Positions 8,779 through 17,491 of a stretch of 39,224 nucleotides of DNA are shown piece by piece (positions within the stretch are counted from its first letter, which is position 1; each line of letters opens with the position of its first letter). The position numbers and the translations under genes are program-made. The stretch is taken from assembly GCA_002704625.1 (NCBI GenBank), contig PAGZ01000020.1:1-39224 (forward strand). The letters are read 5' to 3'. This DNA is from Candidatus Pelagibacter sp. GTDB lineage: Bacteria > Pseudomonadota > Alphaproteobacteria > Pelagibacterales > Pelagibacteraceae. The notes under the pieces were generated by a model. The model was not told where the DNA came from. It searched no databases and saw only the letters and a list, made by a program, of their open reading frames with translations.

Positions 8779-8793
8779 GTTCAATATTTGAAC
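8779..8793. promoter_or_regulatory. operator-like palindrome, copy 2, between divergent operons
   Basis: GTTCAATATTTGAAC, perfect 6-base arms. It lies in the 173-base divergent spacer between the PhyH gene (start 8661, minus) and the AAC(3)-like gene (start 8835, plus). A TATAAT (8807-8812) follows 14 bases downstream on the plus strand, so a protein bound here would overlap that core promoter. On the minus strand the left arm reads TTGAAC, with a weak TACTTT 16 bases further on. The rest of the spacer is featureless A/T. Confidence 0.75.
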
Positions 8794-8834
8794 GGTAAGT
8801 TTTAAATATAATCAATTCAAGATTAAAGAAATTT

Positions 8835-9605
8835 ATGACTTTAAATTTCAGAAAAATATATAAAGACCTAGGTTTAAAAAAAAATGATAAAGTTTTACTG
8901 GCATCCAGTCTTCTAGGCATTTCAATTCTATACAAAAATAAAAAAAAGGTTTTCGATCCCAATACAGTTTTAAATGAAATTCAAAATACAATTGGTAAAA
9001 AAGGCACTTTATTATTAAATGCTTTTAATTGGGAATTTTGTAAGAAAAAAAAATTTAATTACAAAAAAACCAAATCACTTAGTGGACATTTAAGCAACCT
9101 GGCTTTATCTAGAAATGATTTTTTGAGGTCACAAAATCCTATTTATTCATTTGCTGTATCGGGAAAAGATAAAAGAAAGATTTTTAATTTTAAACACACA
9201 AACTGTTTTGATCTTAACTCACCTTTTGGGTATTTAATAAACAATAACGTTAAAGGTGTTTTTATTGACATAGATTATAAGAAGACTGGTTTTGCACTGG
9301 TTCATGCCGCTGAACAAAAATGTAAAGTAAAATATAGGTATCTAAAAAGTTTCACGGGAGAATATTTTAAAAATAATAAAAAAAAAAAAGTTACAGTAAA
9401 GATGTTTGTTAAAAGATTAAATCTGGGAATAGATACACTTATAACAAAAGCTATGGACAAACATCTAAATAAATTGAATGCAATTAAAATAATCCAAAGA
9501 TCTGGAATAAAGTTTACAATTATTGATTTGAAAAAATCTTTTTATTTAATGGTTAAAGACTTAAATGGAAAAAAAGAATTCATTAAAACCAAAAAAATAA
9601 ATTAA
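8835..9605 (+). CDS. AAC(3)-like N-acyltransferase
   Basis: 256 aa. Overall pattern fits the aminoglycoside N3-acetyltransferase family, which in glycan loci acylates amino sugars and is not a resistance enzyme. Recognisable pieces are SGHLSNLALSRNDFLRSQNP, corresponding to the family's GxLxExxRxxxxxxRSxHP stretch, then FAVSGKD and HAAEQKCKVKYRY (the HxxE acceptor-side motif). It opens a six-gene plus-strand operon followed by an AMP-forming ligase and LuxE/LuxC-like proteins. The likely job is transfer of the unusual acyl group made by this operon, or of a plain acetyl group, to an amino sugar. Assigned from motif layout, with moderate divergence from typical members. Confidence 0.7.
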   Translation: MTLNFRKIYKDLGLKKNDKVLLASSLLGISILYKNKKKVFDPNTVLNEIQNTIGKKGTLLLNAFNWEFCKKKKFNYKKTKSLSGHLSNLALSRNDFLRSQNPIYSFAVSGKDKRKIFNFKHTNCFDLNSPFGYLINNNVKGVFIDIDYKKTGFALVHAAEQKCKVKYRYLKSFTGEYFKNNKKKKVTVKMFVKRLNLGIDTLITKAMDKHLNKLNAIKIIQRSGIKFTIIDLKKSFYLMVKDLNGKKEFIKTKKIN

Positions 9606-9613
9606 CTCGTTTT

Positions 9614-11017
9614 ATGATATTTAAATCTAGCTATAAAAAAAAATCAATTGCAGTATTTGATCCCATCAAGAAAAATACAATGTCTTATGCTGATCTTTTA
9701 GAAGAAAAAAATAAAAAAATATATAGAGGAAAAAAAAGTTTGATATTAATTTTAGCTGAAAATTCAGTTGGTTTTATTGCAACTTATTTTTCATATATTC
9801 AAAATGAACACACAATAATGATTTTGGGTAGCCAAGCAAACACAGAATATATTAATGATACAATAAAAAGATTTAATCCACATATTATTGCTTTAGAAAA
9901 TAATTTTAAAATTAATAAAATTAAATTTAAAATTAATAAAATCCACTCGATAAATAATTACAATATATTTAAAACAAATTTTAAAAAAAAATATAAAATT
10001 AATAAAAATATTCTTTTACTTCTGGGAACTTCTGGTTCTACTGGAAATAAAAAGTGGGTCAAACTTTCTAAAAAAAATTTAATTTCAAATTTATACTCAA
10101 TAACAAAAGAGCTAAATATAACTCAGAATGATATAACTATTACTACTTTGCCACCAGAATACACATATGGTTTATCGATAATTAATTCACATTTATTTAG
10201 TGGAGCTAAAATAATTTTAAATAATCTGAGTGTCATACAAAAAAATTTTTGGACTTCATTAAAAAAAAACAAAATCACAAACTTTGGGGGTGTTCCATAT
10301 GTATACGAGATACTAGATAGAATTAATTTTAAGCAATATTTAACAGGCACTAAATTAAAACATATAACTCAGGCAGGGGGAAAACTTAACAAAGATTTAC
10401 ACAAGAAAATCAATTCTATATGTGAGGAAAAAAATATTAATTTTTATGTAATGTATGGTTCCACAGAGACTAGTCCGAGAATGACAGTTTTAAAAGATGT
10501 AGGAAAAAATAAAAAATTTGATAGTATTGGAAAAGCTATATTAAATACCAAAATTTGGATTGAAAAAGATCAAAAGAAAGTTACTCAGCCTTTTATAAAA
10601 GGTGAAATAGTATTTCAGGGCCAAAATATTTTTGGAGGTTATGCATCTAACCAAAATGACCTAAAAAATTTTAAAAATATCAAATCTTTTTTAACTGGAG
10701 ATCTTGGTTATTATGATAAGCAAGGTTTTTTTTACGTAGTAGGAAGAAAATCAAGATTTCTTAAAATTAAGGGACTAAGAATTAATTTAGAGGAAACAGA
10801 GAGTAAATTAAAAAATAAATTAAGTTTTGAATGCAGAGTTACCGGTAAGGATGAAAATTTAAATGTCTATATAATAAAAAATGTGAAAAATATAACTGAA
10901 ATAAAAAGATCAATATCTAAAATACTATCAATTCATCCATCTGATATTAATGTAAAAATAATTAAAAATTTTCCAAAAACAGTTAGTGGCAAAATTAAAT
11001 ATAGCGAATTAAAATGA
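9614..11017 (+). CDS. AMP-forming acyl ligase (ANL superfamily)
   Basis: 467 aa. A complete set of adenylate-forming motifs is visible: the P-loop LLGTSGSTGNKKW (136-148), YGSTETS (281-287), TGDLGYYD (361-368), the hinge GRKSRFLKIKGLRI (377-390) and a C-terminal SGKIKYSEL carrying the expected catalytic lysine. It activates a carboxylate as acyl-AMP and passes it to CoA or to a carrier-protein thiol. At 467 residues it is a little short for the family because of a compact N-terminal part. The following LuxE-like gene overlaps by 4 bases (ATGA), and an acyl carrier protein is encoded in the facing operon (15477-15713), so loading of that carrier is the likely role. The carboxylate is unknown. 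Confidence 0.85.
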   Translation: MIFKSSYKKKSIAVFDPIKKNTMSYADLLEEKNKKIYRGKKSLILILAENSVGFIATYFSYIQNEHTIMILGSQANTEYINDTIKRFNPHIIALENNFKINKIKFKINKIHSINNYNIFKTNFKKKYKINKNILLLLGTSGSTGNKKWVKLSKKNLISNLYSITKELNITQNDITITTLPPEYTYGLSIINSHLFSGAKIILNNLSVIQKNFWTSLKKNKITNFGGVPYVYEILDRINFKQYLTGTKLKHITQAGGKLNKDLHKKINSICEEKNINFYVMYGSTETSPRMTVLKDVGKNKKFDSIGKAILNTKIWIEKDQKKVTQPFIKGEIVFQGQNIFGGYASNQNDLKNFKNIKSFLTGDLGYYDKQGFFYVVGRKSRFLKIKGLRINLEETESKLKNKLSFECRVTGKDENLNVYIIKNVKNITEIKRSISKILSIHPSDINVKIIKNFPKTVSGKIKYSELK

Positions 11018-12066
11018 ATATAAAATATTTAAAAACAAGAAACTTTTTTTTACAAGATGAGAATTTGTATTCAGACAGGAATTCAAAAAAAGAAAAATTT
11101 TTGAAAGCGATATTATATTTAGATGAGCATCATAGAAAAAATTGTAAAGAGTATGGCATGATAACTAGATTAACAAAAAAAAATGTTAAACAAATTTCTG
11201 ATTTAAGTTTTATTCCAGTTGATTTATTCAAAAAATTTAATTTAGCAAGTATTAGAAGCAAAGATATAGTTAAAAAGCTTACATCATCAGGTACATCAAA
11301 TAATCTATCAAAAATCTTTTTAGATAGAAATAATGCTTTAGCCCAAAGTAGAGTTTTACAAAAAATACTTTTTAAAAATTTTGGAAATGAAAAAAAACCG
11401 ATTATATTTCTTGAAAATTTAGGAGTAAATGAGGAAAATTTAAGTGCAAAAAAAGCTGCCATATTAGGTTTTTCTTTATTAGCATCAAAAAAATATTTTC
11501 CATTTAATAAATCGGGAAAATTAAATTTTAATATGATTAATCAAATTATAAGTAGGCACAAAAATGAGGAAATAATAATTTTTGGTTTTACTTATACAGT
11601 ATGGAACGCTTTTTTGAATAATAGCAAAATCAAAGGAAATCTCACTAATGCATCAATTATACATGGGGGTGGCTGGAAAAAAATGGAAAATAATAAAATA
11701 TCTTCAGAGAATTTTAAAAAAAAGCTAATTAATAAATATAGATTTAAAAATATTATAAATTATTATGGCATGATTGAACAAGTTGGTTCTATTTTCTTTG
11801 AATGTAAAATGGGATATTTCCATACAACCAGTTTTTCCGATATTTTAATTCGAAATAGGATGTTAAATAAAAGCTCAGATAAAAAAACAGGCTTAGTTCA
11901 ATTGTTGTCTATTTTGCCAACAAGTTATCCTGGGCATTCAATTTTAACTCAAGATCTAGGAGCAGTTTTTGGAGAAGATAACTGCAAATGTAATTTAAAA
12001 GGTAAATATTTTAAAATTCTTGGAAGAGCCAAAAAAGCAGAAATAAGAGGTTGTGGTAATGTTTGA
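11014..12066 (+). CDS. LuxE-like acyl-protein synthetase
   Basis: 350 aa. It resembles LuxE/PaaK-type acyl-protein synthetases: LTSSGTS (89-95) is the nucleotide-binding loop, with IIHGGGWK and NYYGMIEQ further on as in LuxE relatives. In luminous bacteria LuxE activates a fatty acid, or accepts an acyl group, and hands it to LuxC, the reductase. The next gene here is LuxC-like and overlaps, so the pair probably works as a unit turning an acyl group into an aldehyde. No luciferase genes are present, so the product is a building block, not a light-reaction substrate. Start chosen as the ATG overlapping the ligase stop codon. Confidence 0.8.
   Translation: MNIKYLKTRNFFLQDENLYSDRNSKKEKFLKAILYLDEHHRKNCKEYGMITRLTKKNVKQISDLSFIPVDLFKKFNLASIRSKDIVKKLTSSGTSNNLSKIFLDRNNALAQSRVLQKILFKNFGNEKKPIIFLENLGVNEENLSAKKAAILGFSLLASKKYFPFNKSGKLNFNMINQIISRHKNEEIIIFGFTYTVWNAFLNNSKIKGNLTNASIIHGGGWKKMENNKISSENFKKKLINKYRFKNIINYYGMIEQVGSIFFECKMGYFHTTSFSDILIRNRMLNKSSDKKTGLVQLLSILPTSYPGHSILTQDLGAVFGEDNCKCNLKGKYFKILGRAKKAEIRGCGNV
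12046..12050 (+). promoter_or_regulatory. ribosome binding site deciding the LuxC-like start
   Basis: AGAGG lies 8 bases before the ATG at 12059 but only 2 bases before the alternative in-frame GTG at 12053. This favours the ATG. Recognisable Shine-Dalgarno sequences are scarce in this A-rich locus. Confidence 0.5.
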
Positions 12067-13246
12067 GGATAAAATTAATACTTTTATTGGAAATAAATCA
12101 GTTGTTACATCATCTAATGAGATCTTTGATAAGTTAATTTTAGATTTTTTATCAGATTTATCAAAAACTATTTTTCTTAACAGTAAAAAAATTAAATATA
12201 AAGAAATTATTGCATTTGGCTACTGGTGCCGTAAAGCCAACTTAGAAAAATTTAAAAAAGTTTACCTTTCAAAAAATATTAAAGTAGGCAAAGGTTTAGT
12301 TTTTCATGTAGTCCCATCTAATGTACCAATTAATTTTGCTTATTCTCTTGTTTTTGGACTTTTATCTGGAAATTCAAATATTGTAAGAGTCGGTGAAGAG
12401 AAGAATGATATAGTTAAATCTACGTGTAAATTTTTTAATTTGATTATCAAAAAGAAAAAATACAAAAAAATTTATAATGAAAATACAGTAATTACATACA
12501 AAAAGGATGAAAATATTACAAAATATTTTTCACTAAAAAGCGACTGCAGAATTCTTTGGGGAAGTGATGAAACTATTAAAACATTAAGAAATTATGATAG
12601 AAAAGTAAATTGTACAGATTTGATATTTGCAGACAGATATTCTATTAGCGTAATTGATATTAGAGCAGTCAATAAAGGAAATTTAGACAGATTGGTTTAT
12701 AATTATTTTAATGACACCTTTTTAATGGATCAAAATGCATGTTCAAGTCCACACCTTATGGTTTGGATTAATTTGAATAAAAGTAATGAAAAAATTAAAA
12801 ATTTGTTCTGGGAAAAACTCGCTAAATTGTCTTTGGTAAATTATGATTTTGATATTAGCAAATCATATGAAAAATTATCGAATTCTTTTGAAAATATTTT
12901 AAAACTAGAAAAAAATACTTCGAAATTTAAAAATTTTAATCAAATTTTGCATATTACGAAAATTAAAAAAATTCCTAAAAAAATTGAGAATGTCAGGGGA
13001 AAATTTGGAAGTTTTTATGAGTTTTATGGAAAAAATTTTGACTTTTTAAATAAAATTCAATCAGATAAATTACAAACTATAAGTTATTTTGGCTTGGACA
13101 GCCATTCGATTGAAGAAAAAATAAAAAAGATTCAGCTTAAAAAATTATGCAGATTTGTTCCAATTGGATCTACACTTGATCTTGATTTAATGTGGGATGG
13201 GTATGATGTTATAAACAATTTATCAAAAACTATTGTAATAAAATAA
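12059..13246 (+). CDS. LuxC-like acyl reductase
   Basis: 395 aa from the ATG at 12059; an in-frame GTG at 12053 would add two residues but is poorly spaced from AGAGG. It fits the LuxC acyl-CoA reductase family (an aldehyde-dehydrogenase relative): FHVVPSNVPINFAYS near residues 82-96, GLLSGNSNIVRVG, and the catalytic-cysteine motif DQNACSSP with C228. The family reduces an acyl thioester to an aldehyde with NADPH. The gene overlaps LuxE by 8 bases and shares a TAATG junction with the FabZ-like gene. The aldehyde is a plausible acceptor for the transketolase pair encoded by the facing operon. Family assignment is strong; the substrate is unknown. Confidence 0.82.
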   Translation: MFEDKINTFIGNKSVVTSSNEIFDKLILDFLSDLSKTIFLNSKKIKYKEIIAFGYWCRKANLEKFKKVYLSKNIKVGKGLVFHVVPSNVPINFAYSLVFGLLSGNSNIVRVGEEKNDIVKSTCKFFNLIIKKKKYKKIYNENTVITYKKDENITKYFSLKSDCRILWGSDETIKTLRNYDRKVNCTDLIFADRYSISVIDIRAVNKGNLDRLVYNYFNDTFLMDQNACSSPHLMVWINLNKSNEKIKNLFWEKLAKLSLVNYDFDISKSYEKLSNSFENILKLEKNTSKFKNFNQILHITKIKKIPKKIENVRGKFGSFYEFYGKNFDFLNKIQSDKLQTISYFGLDSHSIEEKIKKIQLKKLCRFVPIGSTLDLDLMWDGYDVINNLSKTIVIK

Positions 13247-13701
13247 TGAAAAGAGAATTAGAATTAAACAGATCTAAGATATTAGAATATCAAAAAAATA
13301 GGGATCCATACCTTATGATTGATCATGCAAACAAGGTGGTCCCCGGGGAGCTGTCAGAGGGCTATAAAGATTTAAACGAAAACGAATGGTTTTTTAAAGT
13401 TCATTGGGAAAATGATCCTAATATGCCTGGAATGTTACAAATAGAGTCCTTGGTTCAAATGTGCGCCCTAGGTATTCTAACTTTAGATGGAAATAAAGGT
13501 AAAGTCGTTTATCTGGTAGGAGCTGACAATTTGAAATTTTATAGAAAAATTTTGCCTGGTGAAAGATTAAATATAAGCACAAAAATATTAAGTTTTAAAA
13601 GAGGAATAGCTAAATGTTATGGAGAAGGGAAAGTAAAAGAAAACCTTGCTTGTAAGGCATCATTCACACTTGCCTTGACAGAGAAGATAATTAAAATGTA
13701 A
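13246..13701 (+). CDS. FabZ-like 3-hydroxyacyl-ACP dehydratase (hotdog fold)
   Basis: 151 aa, the usual length for FabZ. The FabZ core is recognisable: RDPYLMIDH (19-27), then the active-site loop VHWENDPNMPGMLQIES (52-68), which keeps the catalytic H53 and E67, though the usual HFPGxPxMPG has become HWENDPNMPG. It should dehydrate a beta-hydroxyacyl thioester carried on ACP. It is coupled to LuxC by TAATG and followed 8 bases later by a radical SAM gene. A dedicated ACP, a FabG-like reductase and this dehydratase together suggest that a short acyl chain is processed on a carrier. The altered loop may mark a different substrate from housekeeping FabZ. Confidence 0.82.
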   Translation: MKRELELNRSKILEYQKNRDPYLMIDHANKVVPGELSEGYKDLNENEWFFKVHWENDPNMPGMLQIESLVQMCALGILTLDGNKGKVVYLVGADNLKFYRKILPGERLNISTKILSFKRGIAKCYGEGKVKENLACKASFTLALTEKIIKM

Positions 13702-13709
13702 AGTAAATT

Positions 13710-14771
13710 ATGCCAATTGCATCTTCATTATTAAATAAACCGAGACTTGTTAAGAAATTGAGAAATTTCTATGACTATGTTCAAAAAAATAACGGACAAG
13801 TGGGAACGAAAACTCGTGGAATTGACTTAAATTTTAACAATGCATGTAATCTTAGATGTAAATACTGTTTTACCAATTCTCCAAAAGGAGACCACGCAAA
13901 AGAATATTTAGATATTGATGCTATTAAAAAGCTTGCAGACGATGCAGACGAACTTGGTTACTTTGAGTTTGATTTACAAGGAGGTGAATTGCTTTTACAA
14001 CCAAAAAAACTTTTTTCTGTATTAGAGGCAATTAAACCTGAAAGATTTTATCTCTACTTAACAACCAATGGTTATTATTTAGATAAAAAAATGGCTGAGG
14101 AATTAGCAAAATACAAAGTTAGTAGGGTGTCCGTAAGCATTGATAGTATGGATGAAAAAATACATGACGAAATAAGGGGAAGAAAAGACTCATGGAGAAG
14201 GGCAATTGAAGGACTTGAGCATGTAAAAAATGCTGGTATGGATCCTTACTTAAATATTACTGTTGGCCATTATAACGCGAATACGGAACACTTTAAGCAG
14301 TTATTAGATTATTCAAAAAATAAAAAATATAGAACTTTATTAAATGTAGCAGTGCCTTCTGGTATGTGGCAAAAAATGACCGAAATTATTTGCGATGATA
14401 AAGATAGAGAATATTTAAGAAATATAAGGAAAGAATATAAAAATCTCGTAAGAAATATATGGAATCCTTTTGATAAAAATCATGAAAAAATTTTAGGATG
14501 CACAACGGTGAATCGACTCTACATAACACCTATCGGAGACGTTTTGGTTTGCCCATATGTTCATATTAAAATTGGAAATATTTTTGAAAAGTCATTAAAA
14601 GAAATCGTAGATTTTGGATTTAGTATTAAGTACTTTAGAAATCATAGTGATCTTTGTTTAGCAGGGGAAGATAAAGATTTTATAAAAAGGTTTATGACAA
14701 AGAGTGGTCAGTCTATTTTTAAACCAGCTTTAGCAGAAGATATTTTTTCAAAAGAAGATTTTGTTAAATAG
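13710..14771 (+). CDS. radical SAM protein with SPASM-like C-terminal cysteines
   Basis: 353 aa. The radical SAM cluster motif CxxxCxxC is present as C46-N-L-R-C50-K-Y-C53, with GGE at 91-93 for SAM binding. Downstream cysteines C264 (ILGCTT), C281 (VLVCPY) and C316 (DLCLAG) sit in a SPASM-like layout that could hold an auxiliary iron-sulfur cluster. No short precursor-peptide gene is seen nearby, so a sugar, lipid or carrier-bound substrate is more likely than a RiPP. It is the last gene of the plus-strand LuxE/LuxC operon and converges on the TylF-like gene with 20 bases between. Less A/T-biased codons and fewer lysine runs than its neighbours suggest stronger constraint. Confidence 0.85.
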   Translation: MPIASSLLNKPRLVKKLRNFYDYVQKNNGQVGTKTRGIDLNFNNACNLRCKYCFTNSPKGDHAKEYLDIDAIKKLADDADELGYFEFDLQGGELLLQPKKLFSVLEAIKPERFYLYLTTNGYYLDKKMAEELAKYKVSRVSVSIDSMDEKIHDEIRGRKDSWRRAIEGLEHVKNAGMDPYLNITVGHYNANTEHFKQLLDYSKNKKYRTLLNVAVPSGMWQKMTEIICDDKDREYLRNIRKEYKNLVRNIWNPFDKNHEKILGCTTVNRLYITPIGDVLVCPYVHIKIGNIFEKSLKEIVDFGFSIKYFRNHSDLCLAGEDKDFIKRFMTKSGQSIFKPALAEDIFSKEDFVK

Positions 14772-14791
14772 TTAGTAGAAAAAAAAATTTA

Positions 14792-15469
14792 TTATTTCTT
14801 TTCAAGTATTACATCTGGTTGGTAATTTTTTTTTAAGAAAACCCTTCGGTATTTGCTTTTATTTTTTTTATAAAATTCATTCAAGGCTTTTTTCTCACCC
14901 TTATTAATACCTCTATTTCCTTCATCAAAAGCAATAATGCCACCTTTGGATATTTTTGTGTTTAATGTATTAAGTATTATTTTCACTGGTTTATAGATAT
15001 CACAATCAATATATACAAAACTTACTTTACCTATTTTTTTTTTATGATTTTTTAAATTATAGATATCGTCATCAATGATTTGAATACTTTTGAATTTAAA
15101 AAATTTAATTATATATTTGATTAATTTTTTATTACCTATGTATTTACCTTTTTTTTTATTTTTAGTTGGATTTGGAAAACCAGAAAAGTTATCATATCCA
15201 ATAACTTTTTTCTTTAATTTAAAATAATCTACAATTTTTTTAATTGAGAAAAGATTATTACCATTCCATATTCCAAACTCTATAATATTTCCCTTGATTT
15301 TTGATGTCTTTTTGATTAATTCGTGACACTTTAAAATCCTATAATAGGATTTGTTCCCACAAAACATTGCAATATTTTGAAGTAGAAATTTTTTACTAAT
15401 AGTTCTGTTATAATTTGTTAAAATTTTTAGATACTTTTTTCCAGATATATTATTTTCATAAAAGTTCAT
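14792..15469 (-). CDS. TylF/MycF-like SAM-dependent methyltransferase
   Basis: 225 aa, close to the usual size. It matches the TylF (macrocin O-methyltransferase) family: the SAM-binding EFGIWNGNN (64-72), GYDNFSGFP (91-99), YIDCDIY (154-160) with D156/D158, and FDEG (182-185) with D183/E184 as likely metal ligands. Members O-methylate sugar hydroxyls in antibiotics and surface glycans. It is the last gene of the minus-strand operon headed by the regulator, 7 bases after the ACP gene. It probably adds an O-methyl group to the sugar or to its modified substituent. Confidence 0.82.
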   Translation of the reverse strand: MNFYENNISGKKYLKILTNYNRTISKKFLLQNIAMFCGNKSYYRILKCHELIKKTSKIKGNIIEFGIWNGNNLFSIKKIVDYFKLKKKVIGYDNFSGFPNPTKNKKKGKYIGNKKLIKYIIKFFKFKSIQIIDDDIYNLKNHKKKIGKVSFVYIDCDIYKPVKIILNTLNTKISKGGIIAFDEGNRGINKGEKKALNEFYKKNKSKYRRVFLKKNYQPDVILEKK

Positions 15470-15476
15470 TTAAGAT

Positions 15477-15713
15477 CTAAATTGAAACCTTGTACTTAGA
15501 GAGTATTTTCTTCCCTTTTTCATACGAGCTAAAATCTACAACATCCTCAGTATCTATGCTAATTTTAAAACCCTCTTCCAAACCAGAAATTAAAGTCATG
15601 TGACCAATAGAATCCCACTCCGGGATATCGTTGTACTTAAGTTTTTCATTAAAAGAACCAGGATCAATTCCTAAACTATCAATAAATATTTTTTTATATT
15701 TTTCCGAACTCAT
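15477..15713 (-). CDS. acyl carrier protein
   Basis: 78 aa from the ATG at 15713; an in-frame TTG three bases upstream is less likely. The phosphopantetheine attachment site is DSIGHMTL, with S35 following D34, and the protein is short and acidic as expected for a carrier. It overlaps the 3' end of the transketolase C-subunit gene by 20 bases, so translation is coupled. In this setting it probably carries the acyl group activated by the AMP ligase and reduced by the LuxE/LuxC pair of the facing operon. It is clearly a dedicated carrier because it sits inside the glycan locus, away from any fatty-acid genes. Confidence 0.88.
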   Translation of the reverse strand: MSSEKYKKIFIDSLGIDPGSFNEKLKYNDIPEWDSIGHMTLISGLEEGFKISIDTEDVVDFSSYEKGKKILSKYKVSI

Positions 15714-16689
15714 CAATAATCTTTCTGCTTACAAATTCTATATTTAAATTATATTTTGTTTTCAAGTAATTATACTCTCCACCTTTTTCATAATAATCAT
15801 TCACCCCAAAAAAAAGTTGTTTTGGAGCATTTGCTATTGAAGATTTTACCTCAGCAATTGCAGATCCTAAGCCACCTATTATATTGTGTTCTTCAAGTGT
15901 AACTATTAGTTTAGAATTTTTACATGCCTCGTTTATGGAATTATTATCAATAGGTTTTATAGTATGCATGTTAATCACTGTGGATTTTATATTCTCTTTT
16001 TCTAGACTATCTGAAATTTTCAAAGCATTATTAACCATTGCGCCAGAAGCAAAAATAGTTATATCTTTTCCACTTCTTAACTTTATACTTTTACCAATTT
16101 TAAATTCATAATCTTCCTCATAAACTATTGGGTTATTAGTCCCTCCAGTTAGTCTTATATAAGTACTTTCATTATGGTTTATAGAAGCAATTATAGCTTT
16201 AGCAGTCTCTAGTGAATCAGCGGGAGAAACTATTGACAAATTTGGAATTGATCTTAGAACACCAATATCTTCAATGCTACAATGTGTAAAACCTAACGTA
16301 CCCAAAACCAAACCACTGGCTAAACCAACCATTGATATTTTTTCCTTCATGTACCCCAGGTTTACTTTTATTTGCTCGCAACATCTTAAAACTTGAAATG
16401 GAGAAAATGTTGTTGTTATAACATTGTGACCTTCACTTGAAAGTCCAGCAGCAACCCCAATCATATTTTGTTCAGCTATTCCAACATCAATATAATTTTC
16501 TGGATAATTTTTTCTGAATCTATCTAATCCTGCAGAAGTTGAAACATCAGCAGTTACAATAAATAAATTACTATTTTGTTTTACAATATCAATTGAAACC
16601 AAACCAAATGTGGCCCTAGGTCCTATAGCGGAATATAATTTTATTTTTTTTTTGTCAAAAATCACTTTTTTTCCAACTCTTTTATACAT
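15694..16689 (-). CDS. transketolase, C-terminal subunit
   Basis: 331 aa. It corresponds to the pyrimidine-binding and C-terminal domains of transketolase. The activating glutamate is E73 in GIAEQNM (70-76), preceded by IVTADVS (44-50), and the stretch FTHCSIEDIG follows. In two-subunit transketolases this chain pairs with the PP-domain chain encoded just upstream. The start overlaps that upstream gene by 28 bases and the end overlaps the ACP gene, so all three are tightly coupled. With a ThDP cofactor the pair would move a two-carbon ketol unit onto an aldehyde. Housekeeping transketolase is one ~650-residue chain, so this is a specialised copy. Confidence 0.88.
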   Translation of the reverse strand: MYKRVGKKVIFDKKKIKLYSAIGPRATFGLVSIDIVKQNSNLFIVTADVSTSAGLDRFRKNYPENYIDVGIAEQNMIGVAAGLSSEGHNVITTTFSPFQVLRCCEQIKVNLGYMKEKISMVGLASGLVLGTLGFTHCSIEDIGVLRSIPNLSIVSPADSLETAKAIIASINHNESTYIRLTGGTNNPIVYEEDYEFKIGKSIKLRSGKDITIFASGAMVNNALKISDSLEKENIKSTVINMHTIKPIDNNSINEACKNSKLIVTLEEHNIIGGLGSAIAEVKSSIANAPKQLFFGVNDYYEKGGEYNYLKTKYNLNIEFVSRKIIDEFGKI

Positions 16690-17471
16690 TTATTATAAAT
16701 ATCATCAGTAATCACAGAATGATGCCATACATTATTATTTTCAAAATCTTTTATACCCTTGCCCTTAATTGTTTCAGCGTGAATTAATTTTGGCTTTTTT
16801 GAATTATCATTAAATCCAAATGCTCGATCTAAATCTTTAATTGAGTGACCATTTACTTTTAAAACATTCCATCCAAAAGACTTGAATTTTTCATCTATAT
16901 TATTATTTTTCATAATTTCATTTGTTGAACCAGTTTGTTGGTATCCATTAGCATCTAATATTACAACTAAATTTTCTAGATTTAAATTTGGTGCTAGCAT
17001 TGCTGCTTCCCAAACTGACCCTTCATTACATTCACCATCACCAATTATTACATAAACTTTATTCGATATTTTTTTCTTTTTAAATGAAATGGCAACTCCG
17101 ATACCTAAACTTAATCCCATTCCTAAACTACCAGTAGAGAAATCTATACCAATTTTTTTATTTTTAACGGGATGCCCAAGTAGTTCACTTCCAGATTTTT
17201 CAAAAGTGTTCATCTGTTCTTTGGTAATTAATTTATTTTCATAAAATAATGAATATAAAGCTAAGCATGCATGCCCCTTGCTTAATATTATTCTATCTCT
17301 ATTAATATTATCAGTTCCGGTTTTAAAAAATCTTTTGAATAATACGCCAATGATTTCTACTAATGATAAAGCTCCTCCAATATGTGCACTTGCGGATGAT
17401 CCTACTTTGCCCATGTAGATAATGTTTTTTCTCAGGGCCAAACAGTAGTCTTTAATTTCATTTTCAGGCAT
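16662..17471 (-). CDS. transketolase, N-terminal (ThDP pyrophosphate) subunit
   Basis: 269 aa. This is the PP domain of a split transketolase: SASAHIGGA (26-34) with H30, LSKGHA (63-68) with H67, and the ThDP/Mg motif beginning GDGECNEGSVWEA (144-156) with D145 and closing at N175. It must partner with the C-terminal subunit encoded immediately downstream. It is the third gene after the PhyH-like and FabG-like genes and shares their direction. Split transketolases occur in several secondary pathways, where they extend or branch sugars by a ketol unit. The donor (for example a ketose phosphate) and the acceptor are not visible from sequence. Confidence 0.88.
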   Translation of the reverse strand: MPENEIKDYCLALRKNIIYMGKVGSSASAHIGGALSLVEIIGVLFKRFFKTGTDNINRDRIILSKGHACLALYSLFYENKLITKEQMNTFEKSGSELLGHPVKNKKIGIDFSTGSLGMGLSLGIGVAISFKKKKISNKVYVIIGDGECNEGSVWEAAMLAPNLNLENLVVILDANGYQQTGSTNEIMKNNNIDEKFKSFGWNVLKVNGHSIKDLDRAFGFNDNSKKPKLIHAETIKGKGIKDFENNNVWHHSVITDDIYNKCIKELEKK

Positions 17472-17491
17472 AAAATAAGTTACTATATTTG

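Noticed and set aside
11130..11462. 110-codon minus-strand frame inside the LuxE-like gene
   Set aside because: Antisense shadow of a gene with clear family motifs; no plausible start region or homology features.
11014..13246. A bacterial luminescence (lux) operon
   Set aside because: Only LuxE-like and LuxC-like proteins are present. No luxA or luxB, and no LuxD; the neighbours are glycan and carrier-protein genes.
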